DNA of 64,000 nucleotides from Acidimicrobiales bacterium (GCA_014239555.1 JAAZYR010000003.1:62001-126000); one strand, 5' to 3'. Counted from the first letter of the stretch, positions 26,107-40,293 are shown. Numbers and translations are program-made. The notes: generated from the sequence alone by a model not told the origin.

Positions 26107-27593
26107 TGCCCTAGCTTCATTTGTGACACTGACACGAATGTTGACCCAGGTTCGTCGCGCCGTTCTCCCAGCACTTCTCTGTCGAGACCTTGAGGAATCG
26201 CTACTGGATATTGGCCGTCAAGGCAGGCTGTGCAGAACCCTGCTCCAGGAGCACCGGTTGCTTCGATAAGACGGTCCAGTTCTAAATAAGCGATGGAATT
26301 AACGCCGAGATACTCCCGTATTTCGTCCATGGTCAGGTTGGCTGCCAGTAGTTCTGCTTTGGTGCCTGTATCCATTCCGTAAAAGCACGGCCATCTATAT
26401 GGAGGCGAAGAGATTCGGAGGTGCACTTCAGCAGCTCCAGCGGCTCGTAACATTTCGACGATTGCTCGTGTGGTTGTGCCTCGGACAATCGAGTCATCAA
26501 CGACTATGAGCCGTTGGCCTTCAATGTTGTGGCGGATGGGGTTGAGTTTCATTTTTACTCCTAGGGCTCTCATTTCTTGAGAGGGAGCAATAAATGTTCG
26601 TCCGATGTAGCGATTCTTGACGAGTCCATCCCGATATGGGATGCCGCTAGCGCGAGCGAAACCCTGAGCGGCGGGTATCCCTGATTCTGGAACTGGCATT
26701 ACCAGGTCGGCAACCACCGGGGCCTGATCTGCAAGTTGTTCACCCATGCGTTGTCTAGCGGCATGAACATTTCGGCCGTAGAGGACAGTGTCGGGTCGCG
26801 AGAAATAGACGAATTCGAACATACAGAGCCGAGGGTTGGGATTCTTAAAAGGTCGTTCCGAGGTCCATCCGTCTCGGCTGATTACAACCATCTCCCCGGG
26901 ATCTACTTCTCGCACAAAATGTGCACCGACGGTATCTAGGGCGGGGCTTTCCGATGCGAGGACCCAACCGTTGTCAAGGCGTCCTAAACACAGCGGCCAA
27001 AATCCTTCGGGTCCTCGGGCGCCAACCAAATGGTGCCGATCCATGGCAACGAAAGAAAATCCACCGCTGAGACGCGGGAGTACGCGTGCCATAGCCCATG
27101 GCAGTTCGTTACCTTCGGGTGCTTCTCCGGTTGCCAATTCGATAGCAACCAGTTCTGCTACCAGATCGCTGTCACTCATTACCGTTCCGTCAAGCATCCC
27201 TGCGTCAGCCGCTAATGCCGCCGTGTTGACCAGGTTGCCGTTATGGGCAAGCGCGAATTCGAGATCACCGACATCACGATAGAAAGGCTGTGATGCACGC
27301 CAAGAGCTCGATCCTGTCGTTGAGTAGCGGGTATGGCCGATAGCAATATCGCCTTCTAGGACGGCGAGAACTCGATCATCAAAAGCGCCCGACACCAAAC
27401 CCATGTCTTTTACGACGGTCACGTTCGAACTATCGCTCACCGCTATGCCTGCCGATTCTTGGCCGCGATGCTGGAGCGCGTAGAGGCCAAGGTATGTCTG
27501 GTGTGCAACAGGGCTGCCAGGCGCCAGAACTCCAAAAACTCCGCACGCTTCACGGGGTTTAATGAGTTCGACTTCGTGGGTGTGGTTGGTCAT
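26103..27593 (-). CDS. purF: Amidophosphoribosyltransferase
   Basis: First committed step of purine synthesis: PRPP plus glutamine to phosphoribosylamine. The N-terminal propeptide of 16 residues precedes the nucleophile C17 in EACGVFGV. The PRPP loop is [10 protein letters not shown]. Four cysteines expected for the B. subtilis-type [4Fe-4S] cluster are visible ([19 protein letters not shown] and the pair CTAC), so it is the oxygen-sensitive iron-sulfur class. 496 residues. 4-bp overlaps on both sides. Confidence 0.97.
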   Translation of the reverse strand: MTNHTHEVELIKPREACGVFGVLAPGSPVAHQTYLGLYALQHRGQESAGIAVSDSSNVTVVKDMGLVSGAFDDRVLAVLEGDIAIGHTRYSTTGSSSWRASQPFYRDVGDLEFALAHNGNLVNTAALAADAGMLDGTVMSDSDLVAELVAIELATGEAPEGNELPWAMARVLPRLSGGFSFVAMDRHHLVGARGPEGFWPLCLGRLDNGWVLASESPALDTVGAHFVREVDPGEMVVISRDGWTSERPFKNPNPRLCMFEFVYFSRPDTVLYGRNVHAARQRMGEQLADQAPVVADLVMPVPESGIPAAQGFARASGIPYRDGLVKNRYIGRTFIAPSQEMRALGVKMKLNPIRHNIEGQRLIVVDDSIVRGTTTRAIVEMLRAAGAAEVHLRISSPPYRWPCFYGMDTGTKAELLAANLTMDEIREYLGVNSIAYLELDRLIEATGAPGAGFCTACLDGQYPVAIPQGLDREVLGERRDEPGSTFVSVSQMKLGQ

Positions 27594-29815
27594 CCGCTAA
27601 CAGTTCCCTGGCCGAGCGCTTGTGGGAGTTCGTCTCGAGCGGCACGGGTCAAGTCGTCTATTGAAAGATTAATAGTTGACCCTAAAACAAGAGAAGACCC
27701 GCCAGTGCTGCCGATCATCTGAGCGGGCACTGCGCGATTCGAAGTCTCTTTCAGGAAGGATTCCAGGTCAGCAGGACTGAGGGCAACGATCACACGTCCT
27801 CCTGATTCGTTGAATAGTGCTCTGTGGCCATCGAAACCACTTATGTGCATCCCGATCCCGTTATGAACAGCCATTTCGGCAAGAGCTACTGCAAGCCCGC
27901 CCTCGCCCACATCGTGCACTGCTTCAACCTGGTTCCTTTGAACGATCTCAGTTACATACGCGGCCGTTCGTACCGTTTGGAAAAGATCGAATTCGGGGAG
28001 GGTGCCGTCTTTACACCCGCCGATTTCCCATGCCCAACGACTTCCAGCCATCGAAACATCTTCATGCGGCTGCTGGCCAACCAACACAAGTGTCAAGTCA
28101 GGGACGAGGGTCATGCCGGGAGGTAGTTTTGACAACTTTGGGTGCATACCGATGACCCCCACGACAGGGGTTGGAGCGATGTCCACCGCGTTAGTTTCGT
28201 TGTACAGGCTGACGTTTCCTCCCACGACTGGGGCGTTGAAAGCTCGGCACGCTTCAGACATGCCATCGATAGCTTCGGATAATTGCCACATCACCTCAGG
28301 ATGTTCGGGGTTTCCAAAGTTCAGACAGTTAACGACGGCCATCGGCTCCGCACCCACGCACGCGATATTCATGACAGCTTCGGCAACCACCATTGTCGTG
28401 CCTTGGCGGGGATCTACATGGCACCAACGGTGATTCCCGTCCGTAGACATACCCAAGGCTCTGCCAGTTTCGCGACCTGTCTTTGGGTCACGAAGCCGAA
28501 GGAGTGCCCCATCGCTGCCGGGCCCAACCACTGTGTTAAGGAAAAGTTGATGGTCATATTGGCTGTACACCCAGGCGGGATCTCGTAACAAGGTGAGCAA
28601 ATTGGCAGCGCAGTCAACCGGACCGCCCGATGCATCAAGTGATTGACGCTCAATTAAATTTTCGGGGGGTGCCAAGGGGCGGTCGTATTCAGGAGCGTCA
28701 TCGTGCAAGGTGGACGCTGGAAGTTCCGCTAATACTTCACCATCGAAACCATCAAGAATTCTTAGTTGTCCGTCCCCGGTGACGCGTCCGATGACACTCG
28801 CTGATATTTCCCAACGTGAAGAGATTTCTAACACTCGGTCGAGGCTTGCAGGTTCAACGATTGCCAACATCCGCTCTTGTGACTCAGAAGTCATCAACTC
28901 AAAGGGTTCCATCCCCTCTTCTCGCGAATGGATAGCCGACACATCGACATCCATTCCTGCTCCACCGCGAGAAGCTGTCTCACTTGTAGCGCAGGTGATT
29001 CCTGCGCCTCCTAAGTCTTGGATACCTGTTACGAGTCCTTCATCTAATAACTCAAGGCATGCTTCCAATAGACGTTTCTCTTCGAAAGGGTCACCGACCT
29101 GAACGCTTGGCCGTTTATCAGCGTCTTCAGACCCCTCATCAAAGCCGGCGGAGGCCAACACACTTACCCCACCTATGCCGTCTCGGCCGGTTGAGGCGCC
29201 GAGAAGCACAGCGAGATTGCCAACTCCGCTTGCTTGCCCCAAAACAAGTCGTTCTACAGGGAGGACGCCCATGGCGAGAACGTTGACCAGAGGGTTACCT
29301 TTGTATGTTTCGTCGAAAACAACCTCTCCCCCGACAGTGGGCACTCCGACGCTGTTCCCATAGCCCGAAACTCCGCTAATCACGCCTTCGGCGATCCATC
29401 GACTTCGTGGATCATCCAGAGGCCCGAACCGGAGGGGATCCATCACTGCTATGGGGCGGGCACCCATGGTGAAGATATCTCGAAGAATTCCTCCAACGCC
29501 TGTTGCTGCTCCCTGGTAGGGCTCGATCGCCGATGGGTGGTTGTGACTTTCAATGCGGATCGCTACCGCTATTCCATCACCAACATCGATGACTCCTGCG
29601 TTTTCGCCTGGACCTACCAAAACCCATGGCGCTTCGGTGGGGAGCCTCTTGAGATGAATCTTTGATGACTTGTACGAACAGTGTTCCGACCACATGACCG
29701 AGTACATGGCCAATTCGAGGTGATTTGGGTGTCGCCCTAATAACTCGTGAATGATCTCGTACTCTTCGTCACTTAATCCAAGTGAGCGGTGGACCGATGC
29801 GTCTTCGGGAGCCAC
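27590..29815 (-). CDS. purL: Phosphoribosylformylglycinamidine synthase, large subunit (small-PurL type)
   Basis: Catalytic subunit of FGAM synthase, acting with PurS and PurQ encoded upstream. About 741 residues, the short PurL that needs PurS. Motifs: [35 protein letters not shown] and [21 protein letters not shown] site lies 7 bases before the GTG at 29815 but only 1 base before the GTG at 29821, so the third-codon GTG is preferred. A gap of about 150 bp separates it from purQ and holds no recognisable gene; an internal promoter is possible there. Confidence 0.96.
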   Translation of the reverse strand: MAPEDASVHRSLGLSDEEYEIIHELLGRHPNHLELAMYSVMWSEHCSYKSSKIHLKRLPTEAPWVLVGPGENAGVIDVGDGIAVAIRIESHNHPSAIEPYQGAATGVGGILRDIFTMGARPIAVMDPLRFGPLDDPRSRWIAEGVISGVSGYGNSVGVPTVGGEVVFDETYKGNPLVNVLAMGVLPVERLVLGQASGVGNLAVLLGASTGRDGIGGVSVLASAGFDEGSEDADKRPSVQVGDPFEEKRLLEACLELLDEGLVTGIQDLGGAGITCATSETASRGGAGMDVDVSAIHSREEGMEPFELMTSESQERMLAIVEPASLDRVLEISSRWEISASVIGRVTGDGQLRILDGFDGEVLAELPASTLHDDAPEYDRPLAPPENLIERQSLDASGGPVDCAANLLTLLRDPAWVYSQYDHQLFLNTVVGPGSDGALLRLRDPKTGRETGRALGMSTDGNHRWCHVDPRQGTTMVVAEAVMNIACVGAEPMAVVNCLNFGNPEHPEVMWQLSEAIDGMSEACRAFNAPVVGGNVSLYNETNAVDIAPTPVVGVIGMHPKLSKLPPGMTLVPDLTLVLVGQQPHEDVSMAGSRWAWEIGGCKDGTLPEFDLFQTVRTAAYVTEIVQRNQVEAVHDVGEGGLAVALAEMAVHNGIGMHISGFDGHRALFNESGGRVIVALSPADLESFLKETSNRAVPAQMIGSTGGSSLVLGSTINLSIDDLTRAARDELPQALGQGTVSG

Positions 29816-29973
29816 ACTCACACTCCAAATCTAGTCGCGTGTCAGAAATATCAACGGATGCCTGATAACTAGCAAGAGAACAGAAACTAAGCCATCACAA
29901 GAGCCGTTGTTCTCGCCATCTAGCAACTTGTGAAAATTAGATCTGCTCTTCATGGGTACCTTCAGCATTCTCG

Positions 29974-30651
29974 TTATGTCGATGCGGCTCGTCCCGTGAA
30001 AAGTAAAGATTGGAGTAGCGAGGCCCCATCGTTGGATCCAAGGAGCATCGATGTGGCCCTCTCAGGATGAGGCATCATCCCCACGACGTTGCCGCTCTGG
30101 TTGGAAATTCCCGCTATGTCTCCCATCGAACCATTCGGGTTGTCGGTGTATCGGAAGACAATTCGGTTTTCTTCCTCAAGTTGATCCAAAGTTTCTTTTG
30201 CACACACATAGTTGCCCTCAAAATGATTGATGGGAATGTCTAAAAGATCGCCTTTTGATGCGCCGAGACCAACGACGTTGGCCGTCGACACGAACTGGAT
30301 TTGCTCCATGCGACAGAGGAACTTCAGCCCAACATTTTTTTGCAACGCGCCTGGGAGCAACCCTGCTTCGGTTAGGACCTGAAATCCATTGCAGATCCCT
30401 AATACTGGTCCGCCGTTTCGCGCGAATGTACTCACTGCATCCATAATCGGTGAGAAACGTGCGATTGCTCCGCAACGCAGATAATCGCCATGAGCGAAAC
30501 CGCCAGGTATGACGATCGCATCAACGTCTCCGAGATCCGTATCGCTGTGCCAAAGAATCTTTGCCTCGCCGCCAAGTTCATTTATTGCGTCACGGGTGTC
30601 GAATTCACAGTTCGTCCCTGGGAAACGAATGACACCGACGCGACGACTCAT
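29974..30651 (-). CDS. purQ: FGAM synthase glutaminase subunit
   Basis: Class I glutamine amidotransferase giving ammonia to PurL. Nucleophile C87 lies in LGICNGFQ, with the His-Glu pair in MMPHPERA near the C-terminus and the substrate segment RFPGTNCEFDT at the start. 225 residues. Overlaps purS by 4 bp. Confidence 0.97.
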   Translation of the reverse strand: MSRRVGVIRFPGTNCEFDTRDAINELGGEAKILWHSDTDLGDVDAIVIPGGFAHGDYLRCGAIARFSPIMDAVSTFARNGGPVLGICNGFQVLTEAGLLPGALQKNVGLKFLCRMEQIQFVSTANVVGLGASKGDLLDIPINHFEGNYVCAKETLDQLEEENRIVFRYTDNPNGSMGDIAGISNQSGNVVGMMPHPERATSMLLGSNDGASLLQSLLFTGRAAST

Positions 30652-30899
30652 GTGGTGAGTACTTCCACGATCGCGTCTTCAATAACTGGGTTGGACAAAA
30701 ACCGGTTGCACATGTCTTCCACAGTTGCTTTGGCGGCATCGGCCGAGTCAGCTTCGACCTGCAGTCGAATAATCTTCCCTACTCGCACGTCACCAGTGGT
30801 TTCGAAACCTAAGGCGGGAAGCGTTCGTTCGATAGTGGAACCTTCGGGGTTCGCGATTCCTTCCCGTGGCAAAACTTCGATCTTCACTTCGAAGCGCAT
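30648..30899 (-). CDS. purS: FGAM synthase subunit PurS
   Basis: 83-residue structural subunit bridging PurL and PurQ. The ATG at 30899 shares one base with the purC stop (TAATG) and has GGAGAAAG upstream; an earlier start in the open frame is not needed. Typical features are the strand MRFEVKIEVLPREGIANPEG and the segment VRVGKIIRLQVEA. Confidence 0.94.
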   Translation of the reverse strand: MRFEVKIEVLPREGIANPEGSTIERTLPALGFETTGDVRVGKIIRLQVEADSADAAKATVEDMCNRFLSNPVIEDAIVEVLTT

Positions 30900-31777
30900 T
30901 AGCTTTCTCCAATCCATGTGCGGAAAGACTCACCTGTAATGCGCTCGTAAGCAGTTACATAGCGATCGCGCGTCATCTGGATTGTTTCTGCTGATAGTTG
31001 CGGTGGGGGCGGCGATTTGTCCCACCCAGTTGCCTCGGTGGCGTCTCGAACGGGTTGTTTGTCCAAGGAAACCGGCGTGGCCCCTGGGGCCCAATCTTCA
31101 GCTGGCCAAAATCGTGACGAATCAGGTGTCAACAATTCGTCAGCGATCACCATCTTGCCGTCAACCAGTCCAAGTTCGAACTTAGTGTCAGCGATGATGA
31201 CACCATTTTCTGCAGCATGTTCGGAAGCACGCCGGTATGCCTCTATTGAAAGATCCCGGGCTTGGCTTGCGAAATCAGCTCCAACAATGTCCACCGCTTC
31301 CTGGTAGCTGATGTTGATGTCGTGACCTTCGGTGGCTTTCGTTGACGGAGTGAAAACTGCCTCAGGGAGTTGTTGGGCTTCCAGCAAGCCCGATGGCAAA
31401 AGAGAGCCATGCATAGTTCCCGATTGTTGATATTCCTTCCAAGCTGAGCCGGTTATATAGCCCCGAACGATGCATTCGAGAGGCAACATGTTTGCTTTTC
31501 GAACCAAGAGCGCCCGGCCGGCCCAGTCGGGGCGTTGTGCTGCCGTCGGGAAATCGGCCGGGTCGGCTGATACCAGATGGGTAGAGGCAACCGAAGCGAG
31601 GTGCTTGGACCACCAAACGGTCATCGCCGTTAAAACTCGTCCTTTGTCTGGAATCGGTTCGTTAAAGACAACGTCAAACGCTGATATTCGATCACTTGCG
31701 ACCATGAGGAGATGTTGATCGTCGACGACGTACATCTCGCGGACTTTGCCACGATGGAGTAACTCAAGCTCGTTCAC
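30899..31777 (-). CDS. purC: SAICAR synthase
   Basis: Joins aspartate to CAIR. 292 residues, the longer eukaryote/actinobacterial-type form. Signatures: HRGKVREMY at the start, VASDRISAFDVVF, PLECIVRGYITGSAWKEY, DTKFELGLVDG and ADELLTPDSSRFWPA. It starts 12 bp after the purB stop. Confidence 0.97.
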   Translation of the reverse strand: MNELELLHRGKVREMYVVDDQHLLMVASDRISAFDVVFNEPIPDKGRVLTAMTVWWSKHLASVASTHLVSADPADFPTAAQRPDWAGRALLVRKANMLPLECIVRGYITGSAWKEYQQSGTMHGSLLPSGLLEAQQLPEAVFTPSTKATEGHDINISYQEAVDIVGADFASQARDLSIEAYRRASEHAAENGVIIADTKFELGLVDGKMVIADELLTPDSSRFWPAEDWAPGATPVSLDKQPVRDATEATGWDKSPPPPQLSAETIQMTRDRYVTAYERITGESFRTWIGES

Positions 31778-31789
31778 ACCTCTTCTCTA

Positions 31790-33226
31790 CTAGAGAATGG
31801 GGGACGGGCGATAGGACCCTCCCTCAGGATGTTGCGAATTGATGGTCGCTGCTGCGCCAACAAACTCTGCCACCTGTAAATCAGCGAGACCGATGAACGC
31901 GTTGTGATCGCTTACTGCTTCGGTGATCGAGGTGGCATCCAAAGGCAGCGTCGGATCATTAACGATTCTTTCGAACAAGTCATTCTGACCGGAGTCACCC
32001 TCTCGGATTTCGAGTGCGGCAGCAACTGCATGTTCCTTGATTGCTTCGTGAGCTTGTTCGCGACCCGCACCGGCTTTTACCGCTGCCATTAGCAGGCGTG
32101 TAGTGACGAGAAACGGCAGGTATCGCTCTAGTTCTCGATCAATGACACGGGGATAGGCACCGAACCCGTCAAGCACGGTGAGGATCGTTTCTATTGCTCC
32201 ATCAAGCGCAAGAAAGGCGTCTGGGAGAACCACACGGCGCACTACAGAACAACTGACGTCTCCCTCATTCCACTGATCGCCGGCAATTGATGCGGCCATG
32301 GTCAAATGGCCACGCAGTATCGCGACGAAACCGCTGACTCGCTCAGCAGATCGAGTATTCATTTTGTGCGGCATGGCTGAAGAACCAACTTGTCCGTCGC
32401 TGAATCCTTCCGTCACTAGATCCAACCCAGCCATGAGGCGAATTTGCAGGGCGGTGTTGCCTAACGGGCTCGCGGCTTGGGTAAGACCACTAATGACGTC
32501 AAGATCGAGAGATCGAGGATATATCTGGCCTACTGCGTTTAGGGTGCGCTCAAAACCCAAACGATCGGCAACTAGTCGCTCTAATTCGTTGACCTTGGAG
32601 GAGTCCCCTTCAAATAGATCCAGCAGGTCCTGTTGTGTACCTACCGGACCTTTCAGACCGCGCAGCGGGTAACGCTGCAAGAGTTCCTCGAGCCGTTCAA
32701 ATGCAAGAATGGTTTCCTGCCCTAAGTTGGCAAATCGTTTACCTAGGGTCGTGGTTTGTGCCGGCACGTTGTGGGAACGACCAGTGACAGCGGTGCTTTG
32801 GTGCTCGATTGCCAGTTCCGCTAACCGAGAAATTACCGCGACGAGGCGCTGTTGAATCAAAATCATCGCTCGCTTGATCTGTAATTGCTCAACATTTTCT
32901 GTCAAGTCACGCGACGTCAGTCCTTTATGGATGTCTTCGTGGCCAGCTAACGAACAGAACTCTTCGATCCGGGCTTTGACGTCATGGAGGGTTATGCGTT
33001 CGCGCCGTTCAATAGATTCGAGATCTACTTCCCCGATCACAGATCGGTAAGCCTCGACCGTGGAGTCTTCAATATCGAGACCGAGGTCTCGTTGTCCTTC
33101 AAGGACCGCTACCCACAATTCACGCTCTAAAACGATTTTCTCCTCGGACGACCAAATTTTGGCCATTTCTGGCGACGCGTAACGGGTTGCTAAGACATTG
33201 GGGACGTGAGCTTTTTCGGTAGTCAC
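31790..33226 (-). CDS. purB: Adenylosuccinate lyase
   Basis: Acts twice in purine synthesis, cleaving SAICAR and adenylosuccinate. 478 residues. The fumarase-superfamily signature [17 protein letters not shown] includes the catalytic flexible loop; [18 protein letters not shown] and the early [13 protein letters not shown] are also conserved. Overlaps purE by 4 bp. Confidence 0.97.
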   Translation of the reverse strand: MTTEKAHVPNVLATRYASPEMAKIWSSEEKIVLERELWVAVLEGQRDLGLDIEDSTVEAYRSVIGEVDLESIERRERITLHDVKARIEEFCSLAGHEDIHKGLTSRDLTENVEQLQIKRAMILIQQRLVAVISRLAELAIEHQSTAVTGRSHNVPAQTTTLGKRFANLGQETILAFERLEELLQRYPLRGLKGPVGTQQDLLDLFEGDSSKVNELERLVADRLGFERTLNAVGQIYPRSLDLDVISGLTQAASPLGNTALQIRLMAGLDLVTEGFSDGQVGSSAMPHKMNTRSAERVSGFVAILRGHLTMAASIAGDQWNEGDVSCSVVRRVVLPDAFLALDGAIETILTVLDGFGAYPRVIDRELERYLPFLVTTRLLMAAVKAGAGREQAHEAIKEHAVAAALEIREGDSGQNDLFERIVNDPTLPLDATSITEAVSDHNAFIGLADLQVAEFVGAAATINSQHPEGGSYRPSPIL

Positions 33227-33665
33227 CGCGCTCCCTCATCTCTGAAAGTTGCGAGTCGTTCGGCAAGTTCAGGGTTGCTCACTGACAAAATTTCTACAGC
33301 TAACACTCCTGCGTTTGCTGATCCATCCACTGCGACTGTCGCTACTGGTATCCCGCGCGGCATTTGTACAGTTGAAAGAAGCGCGTCCATGCCCCCGCTA
33401 ACTCCACCTGACAATGGGACACCGATCACTGGCAGCGTTGTGTGAGCAGAAACGGCACCCGCAAGGTGGGCTGCCATTCCGGCACCACAAATTATTACTC
33501 CGTAACCATTGGCCCGAGCATTAGTCGCTAGTTCAGTGACCTGCGCTGGAGACCGATGCGCGGACATGACGTGAACTTCATGTTCCACATTGAAGCGATC
33601 AAGCATTTCGGAAGCACCCAACATCTTTTCGGCGTCACGGGGAGAACCCATCAGAATCGCTACCT

Positions 33666-33669
<4 letters not shown>
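33223..33669 (-). CDS. purE: N5-carboxyaminoimidazole ribonucleotide mutase
   Basis: Converts N5-CAIR to CAIR in bacteria that have PurK. 148 residues. Motifs [36 protein letters not shown] and [10 protein letters not shown] are the class I PurE set. No purK is beside it, so PurK must be elsewhere or absent. Overlaps purD and purB by 4 bp. Confidence 0.97.
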
Positions 33670-36211
<2,542 letters not shown>

Positions 36212-36377
36212 TCATGTGTTGACGTTGTCTGATCCTAATTGTTGAACTTGCATTAACCAGGGTGGATTAACAACGTCTTTTATTCTCAACCAAAAATGCA
36301 CCAGTGGATCAGTGGAAATTTTTAGCTGTCCTTCGGGTCCGGTACGTCCAGATTCTCGAAATTAGTAAAAGTTCAGG

Positions 36378-36779
36378 TCAACGCCGTCTTCTTCGCGGGT
36401 CCAACCAAGGGACCACAGCTTGTTGCAGAGGTACAAGATCTCTTCTGTATTGACGATGAGTCTCAATAACCGTTGCTGCAGCGGTGGCTTGGAGTTCGCG
36501 CATCTCCAATTCGAGTTGAGCGACACGATGTTCGAGAGCAAGAACTCGCTTCACCCCGGCCAAGTTCAAACCTTCGTTAGTCAGCTCTTGGATTCGTCGT
36601 AAAAGAGCAATGTCGATTTCGCTGTATCTGCGACTACCACCAGGCGTACGTGCCGGCTCAACGAGTCCTTTACGCTCATAGATCCGGAGCGTTTGGGCAT
36701 GAACGCCAGCTAGTTCAGCGGCAACCGAAATCACATAGACGGCCCGGGTTGGATCAGGCGGTGCGGCTATTGGATCCAC
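36378..36779 (-). CDS. hspR: MerR-type heat shock repressor HspR
   Basis: 133-residue repressor of the dnaK operon. The MerR helix-turn-helix is at about 14-60: VISVAAELAGVHAQTLRIYERKGLV then GGSRRYSEIDIALL, the usual HspR pattern. A coiled coil and an arginine-rich end (RRRRR) follow. It is the last gene of dnaK-grpE-dnaJ-hspR, 2 bp after dnaJ, as in Streptomyces and mycobacteria, where HspR with DnaK as co-repressor binds the HAIR operator. Confidence 0.92.
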   Translation of the reverse strand: MDPIAAPPDPTRAVYVISVAAELAGVHAQTLRIYERKGLVEPARTPGGSRRYSEIDIALLRRIQELTNEGLNLAGVKRVLALEHRVAQLELEMRELQATAAATVIETHRQYRRDLVPLQQAVVPWLDPRRRRR

Positions 36780-36781
36780 GA

Positions 36782-37699
36782 TCAGTCCTCCTGTTGTTCT
36801 TCATTTCGAGGTGACCAGTCGGTTACCTCATTTAGCGCTTCAATTGCGGCTCTTTCTTTGGGGTTCAACTCACTGGGGACAGCTATTTCCACTGTGACTA
36901 ACAGATCACCCATGGCTTTCTGGGTGTCAATACCTCGACCTTTTACCCGGAAAGTGGTGCCCGATTTAGTCCCGGGTGGAACCTTCAACGTCACCGTTGA
37001 GTGGTCGTAGGTTGGAATCTTAATCTCAGAACCTAATGCTGCTTCGGGGAACGTGACTGGCACCGAGAGAGTGAGGTGCTGACCTTTTCGACCGAACATG
37101 TCATCATCTGCTACTTCAACAACAACGAAAAGATCCCCGTTGGGTCCACCATTGCGACCTCTCCCCCCTTTACCTGCAACCCGTATGCGTTGTCCGTTAT
37201 CAACGCCTGCAGGAATTCGCACTTTGGCTTGTCGGCGTTCCCCTTCGGCGTTCGTGCCTAGGCCCACAGTGGTGGTGACCCCATCGATAGCGTCGCGAAA
37301 TCCGAGATGTATTCGTGTCTCTTGGTCGACCCCACGCATAGGGACAGGCCCTCGAGCCCCCCTGTTCTTGCCAAAAAGATTCCCAAACATGCCACTGAGG
37401 TCGTCAAAATCTTCAAAATGTACGTTGAACCCATCGGGGCCAGACGCAAAGCCACCCGTGGCGGAGGGCCCTAGACGCCGAGCTTCGTCGTAGTCCGTAC
37501 GTTTGGTCTGATCCCCAAGAACGTCATAGGCAGCCGATACCTCTTTGAAGCGATCTTCGTTCCCCCCAGATGCATCAGGGTGATGGGTCCGCGCCAGTTT
37601 TCGATAAGCCTTAGTTATTTCTTTCGAGGAAGCGCTCGATGACACCCCAAGCACTGCGTAATAGTCCTTTTCAAACCATTCCCGCTGGACAGTCACCAT
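36782..37699 (-). CDS. DnaJ/CbpA-type co-chaperone without zinc finger
   Basis: Hsp40 partner of DnaK. J domain about 10-75 with HPD at 40-42, then a Gly/Phe-rich linker (GGFASGPDGF...GNLFGKNRG), then the two C-terminal beta domains (IRVAGKGGRGRNGGPNGDL and KVPPGTKSGTTFRVKGRG). The CxxCxGxG zinc-finger repeats of classical DnaJ are absent, so this is the CbpA-like class at the position normally held by DnaJ1. 305 residues. Both neighbours are part of the same heat shock operon. Confidence 0.92.
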   Translation of the reverse strand: MVTVQREWFEKDYYAVLGVSSSASSKEITKAYRKLARTHHPDASGGNEDRFKEVSAAYDVLGDQTKRTDYDEARRLGPSATGGFASGPDGFNVHFEDFDDLSGMFGNLFGKNRGARGPVPMRGVDQETRIHLGFRDAIDGVTTTVGLGTNAEGERRQAKVRIPAGVDNGQRIRVAGKGGRGRNGGPNGDLFVVVEVADDDMFGRKGQHLTLSVPVTFPEAALGSEIKIPTYDHSTVTLKVPPGTKSGTTFRVKGRGIDTQKAMGDLLVTVEIAVPSELNPKERAAIEALNEVTDWSPRNEEQQED

Positions 37700-37726
37700 T
37701 CACCCACTCGTCATCAAACCCAGTTA

Positions 37727-38293
37727 TTAGTCACGCACTTTGACCATGGCCGCACGTAAAACTCGCTCACCCCACCAAAACCCGGGACGGAGTTCTTCAA
37801 CAACCAATTGCTCGCTGCCGTCCCCCGTTTCGTGGAGCACCGCCTCGTGTTGGTTGGGGTCGAACGGAGCTCCCACAGCTTCGATACGTCTCAACCCGCC
37901 TTTTTGTAGTGCACCTTCTAACGAGGATTTGATCGGCGCTACTTCTTCCAGACCTTGGGTCTCAGCGGCATCGCATGCATCCAAAACAGGCAGCAATGAT
38001 TCCACAAGTCGCGATATACCGATCGCAATTCGCTGATCGACCTCACCCGAACTTCGTCTACGGAAGTTTTCAAATTCCGCCTGAAGTCGCTGCAGAGAAT
38101 CTCGATAATCGTCGCGTTCAGTTATGACGTTTTCGAGTGACTCAACTAGGGCTTCAACTGAAAGAGGTTCTAAGGGTTCGTCAGCCAACGGTTGGGGATT
38201 CTCGATGTTGGAGTCAGCTGCGGAATCGACAGGCTGATCGACCTCAAGATCTAATTCAGTCTGTTCAGGATCGTCGATATCTTCGTCTGTCAC
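37727..38293 (-). CDS. grpE: Nucleotide exchange factor GrpE
   Basis: 188-residue partner of DnaK that releases ADP. An acidic disordered N-terminus (to about 50) precedes the long coiled-coil [22 protein letters not shown] and the beta-domain with EAVLHETG and [17 protein letters not shown]. It overlaps dnaK by 4 bp. Confidence 0.94.
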   Translation of the reverse strand: MTDEDIDDPEQTELDLEVDQPVDSAADSNIENPQPLADEPLEPLSVEALVESLENVITERDDYRDSLQRLQAEFENFRRRSSGEVDQRIAIGISRLVESLLPVLDACDAAETQGLEEVAPIKSSLEGALQKGGLRRIEAVGAPFDPNQHEAVLHETGDGSEQLVVEELRPGFWWGERVLRAAMVKVRD

Positions 38294-40110
38294 TGGTCCT
38301 CGTCAATGATTTCCGCGTCGACAACGTCGTCTGCGTCGTCCGTGCTGGGGGTCGAAGTGTCGCTGGCTGTTTCGGCTGCAGACTCGTAAAGTTTTTGGCT
38401 GAACGATTGGCTAGCCGCTGTGAGCTCCTCCGTTGCCTTACCAATCGCATCTGCATCTTCACCTTCCAAAGCTTCTTTTAGCGTTGTTAACGCCGCTTCG
38501 ACTTCAGCTTTATCGTCGTCGGAAACTTGATCTCCTTGATCGGTTAGTACCTTTTCGATCTGGTACACGAGTGAGTCCGCATTGTTTCGAACTTCAGCTA
38601 CTTCTCGGCGCTGCCGGTCTTCTTCGGCGTGGCTCTCGGCGTCTTGAACCATCTTGTCGATGTCATCATCGCTCAAGTTTGACTGGCCGCTGATAGTGAT
38701 GGATTGTTCTTTATCAGTGGCTCGATCTTTTGCCGAGACATTGACTATTCCGTTGGCGTCAATGTCGAACGTGACTTCAATTTGCGGCACACCTCTTGGT
38801 GCAGGTGGCAGATCCACTAGCTGAAATTTTCCAAGAGTTTTATTACCTGAAGCCATTTCACGTTCACCTTGCAGAACGTGGATTTCGACTGATGGCTGCA
38901 TGTCATCAGCGGTAGTAAACACTTCCGTCCGTTTTGTGGGGATCGTGGTATTGCGTTCAATTAATTTCGTCATCACTCCCCCTTTGGTCTCGATACCGAG
39001 GCTCAGTGGTGTGACATCAAGAAGTAGGACATCTTTCACGTCACCTTTTAAAACACCTGCTTGGACAGCGGCACCAACGGCGACTACCTCGTCGGGGTTT
39101 ACACCTTTATGAGCTTCTTTCCCCGTCATTTCGAGAACGAGATCTTGCACCGCCGGCATTCGCGTCGATCCACCAACCATGATGACGTGGTCAATATCGC
39201 TCGGACTTAAATTTGCGTCCTCTATCGCTTGTTTAAAGGGAGCTTTGCATCGGTCGACAAGGTCAGTAGTGATGTCCTGGAACTTGGCTCTGGTCAACTC
39301 ATAGTCGAGATGCAATGGTCCACTGTCAGTCGCAGTAATGAACGGCAAGTTGATTTGAGTTGTTTGTTTCGAGGACAAATCTTTTTTCGCCTGCTCACCG
39401 GCTTCTTTCAGACGTTGGAGCGCCATCGCGTCTGACTTGAGATCGACACCATGGTCACCTTTGAAAGAATCAGATAACCAATCGATGACCCGTTCGTCCC
39501 AGTCGTCTCCTCCGAGGCGAGTGTCGCCCGCTGTGGACTTCACTTCAAAGACTCCGTCACCAATCTCAAGCACTGAGACGTCAAAGGTGCCTCCACCGAG
39601 GTCGAAAACTAAAATTGTTTGATCTGAAGTTTCTTTGTCTAAACCGTATGCGAGCGCGGCGGCCGTCGGTTCATTGATGATTCGCAAAACGTCGAGTCCC
39701 GCTATCTGCCCTGCTTCTTTAGTGGCCGTTCGTTGCGCATCGTCGAAGTAAGCAGGAACGGTGATTACTGCCTCATTGACTTCTTCCCCGAGGTACTCCT
39801 CGGCGTCACGTTTGAGTTTCTGCAGAACTCTGGCTGCGATCTCTTGCGGGGTGTAGGACTTGTCATCAATTTCGACTGTCCAATTAGTGCCAACGTGACG
39901 CTTAACCGACGCTAACGTCCGATCCGGATTAGTTACCGCTTGTCGTTTAGCCACCTCACCTGTCAGCACTTCACCGCTTTTGGAAAATCCGACGATCGAG
40001 GGCGTCGTCCGGTCACCTTCAGCATTTGCAATAACGGTGGGCTCTCCACCTTCCATTGTCGATACCACCGAGTTAGTGGTTCCAAGATCGATGCCAACTG
40101 CCTTAGACAT
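38290..40110 (-). CDS. dnaK: Chaperone DnaK (Hsp70)
   Basis: 606-residue Hsp70. Nucleotide domain: [38 protein letters not shown] and [11 protein letters not shown]. Substrate domain after the linker [16 protein letters not shown]; helical lid and the acidic end AEIIDED typical of bacterial DnaK. First gene of the heat shock operon, behind a GGAGGAG site and a candidate HspR-controlled promoter. Confidence 0.98.
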   Translation of the reverse strand: MSKAVGIDLGTTNSVVSTMEGGEPTVIANAEGDRTTPSIVGFSKSGEVLTGEVAKRQAVTNPDRTLASVKRHVGTNWTVEIDDKSYTPQEIAARVLQKLKRDAEEYLGEEVNEAVITVPAYFDDAQRTATKEAGQIAGLDVLRIINEPTAAALAYGLDKETSDQTILVFDLGGGTFDVSVLEIGDGVFEVKSTAGDTRLGGDDWDERVIDWLSDSFKGDHGVDLKSDAMALQRLKEAGEQAKKDLSSKQTTQINLPFITATDSGPLHLDYELTRAKFQDITTDLVDRCKAPFKQAIEDANLSPSDIDHVIMVGGSTRMPAVQDLVLEMTGKEAHKGVNPDEVVAVGAAVQAGVLKGDVKDVLLLDVTPLSLGIETKGGVMTKLIERNTTIPTKRTEVFTTADDMQPSVEIHVLQGEREMASGNKTLGKFQLVDLPPAPRGVPQIEVTFDIDANGIVNVSAKDRATDKEQSITISGQSNLSDDDIDKMVQDAESHAEEDRQRREVAEVRNNADSLVYQIEKVLTDQGDQVSDDDKAEVEAALTTLKEALEGEDADAIGKATEELTAASQSFSQKLYESAAETASDTSTPSTDDADDVVDAEIIDEDQ

Positions 40111-40205
40111 GTGATTTCTCCTCCTATGGGGGGTGGGTGAGGGAGCAACTCGGGCGCTTAGAACAGCATGTACACCAGGTGTGTTGTCGTTCCCGAATAC
40201 CTACC

Positions 40206-40239
40206 ATCATAAAAGTTGAGTGTGACATTTACAACTTTT
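40206..40239 (-). promoter_or_regulatory. dnaK promoter with HAIR-like HspR operator
   Basis: Read on the minus strand, TTGTAA (40234-40229) and TATGAT (40211-40206) are spaced by exactly 17 bases. Overlapping the spacer is GTTGTAA-N7-ACTCAAC (40235-40215). The HAIR consensus known for HspR is CTTGAGT-N7-ACTCAAG; the right half matches 6 of 7, the left only 3 of 7, with the correct 7-base spacing. A flanking 8-bp inverted repeat AAAAGTTG/CAACTTTT spans 40211-40239. Confidence 0.5.
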
Positions 40240-40293
40240 TTGTTGGCTTTCTTTAACACCCTGTTTCAGTCTCAGCCCGGTAGGGTGCGACGT

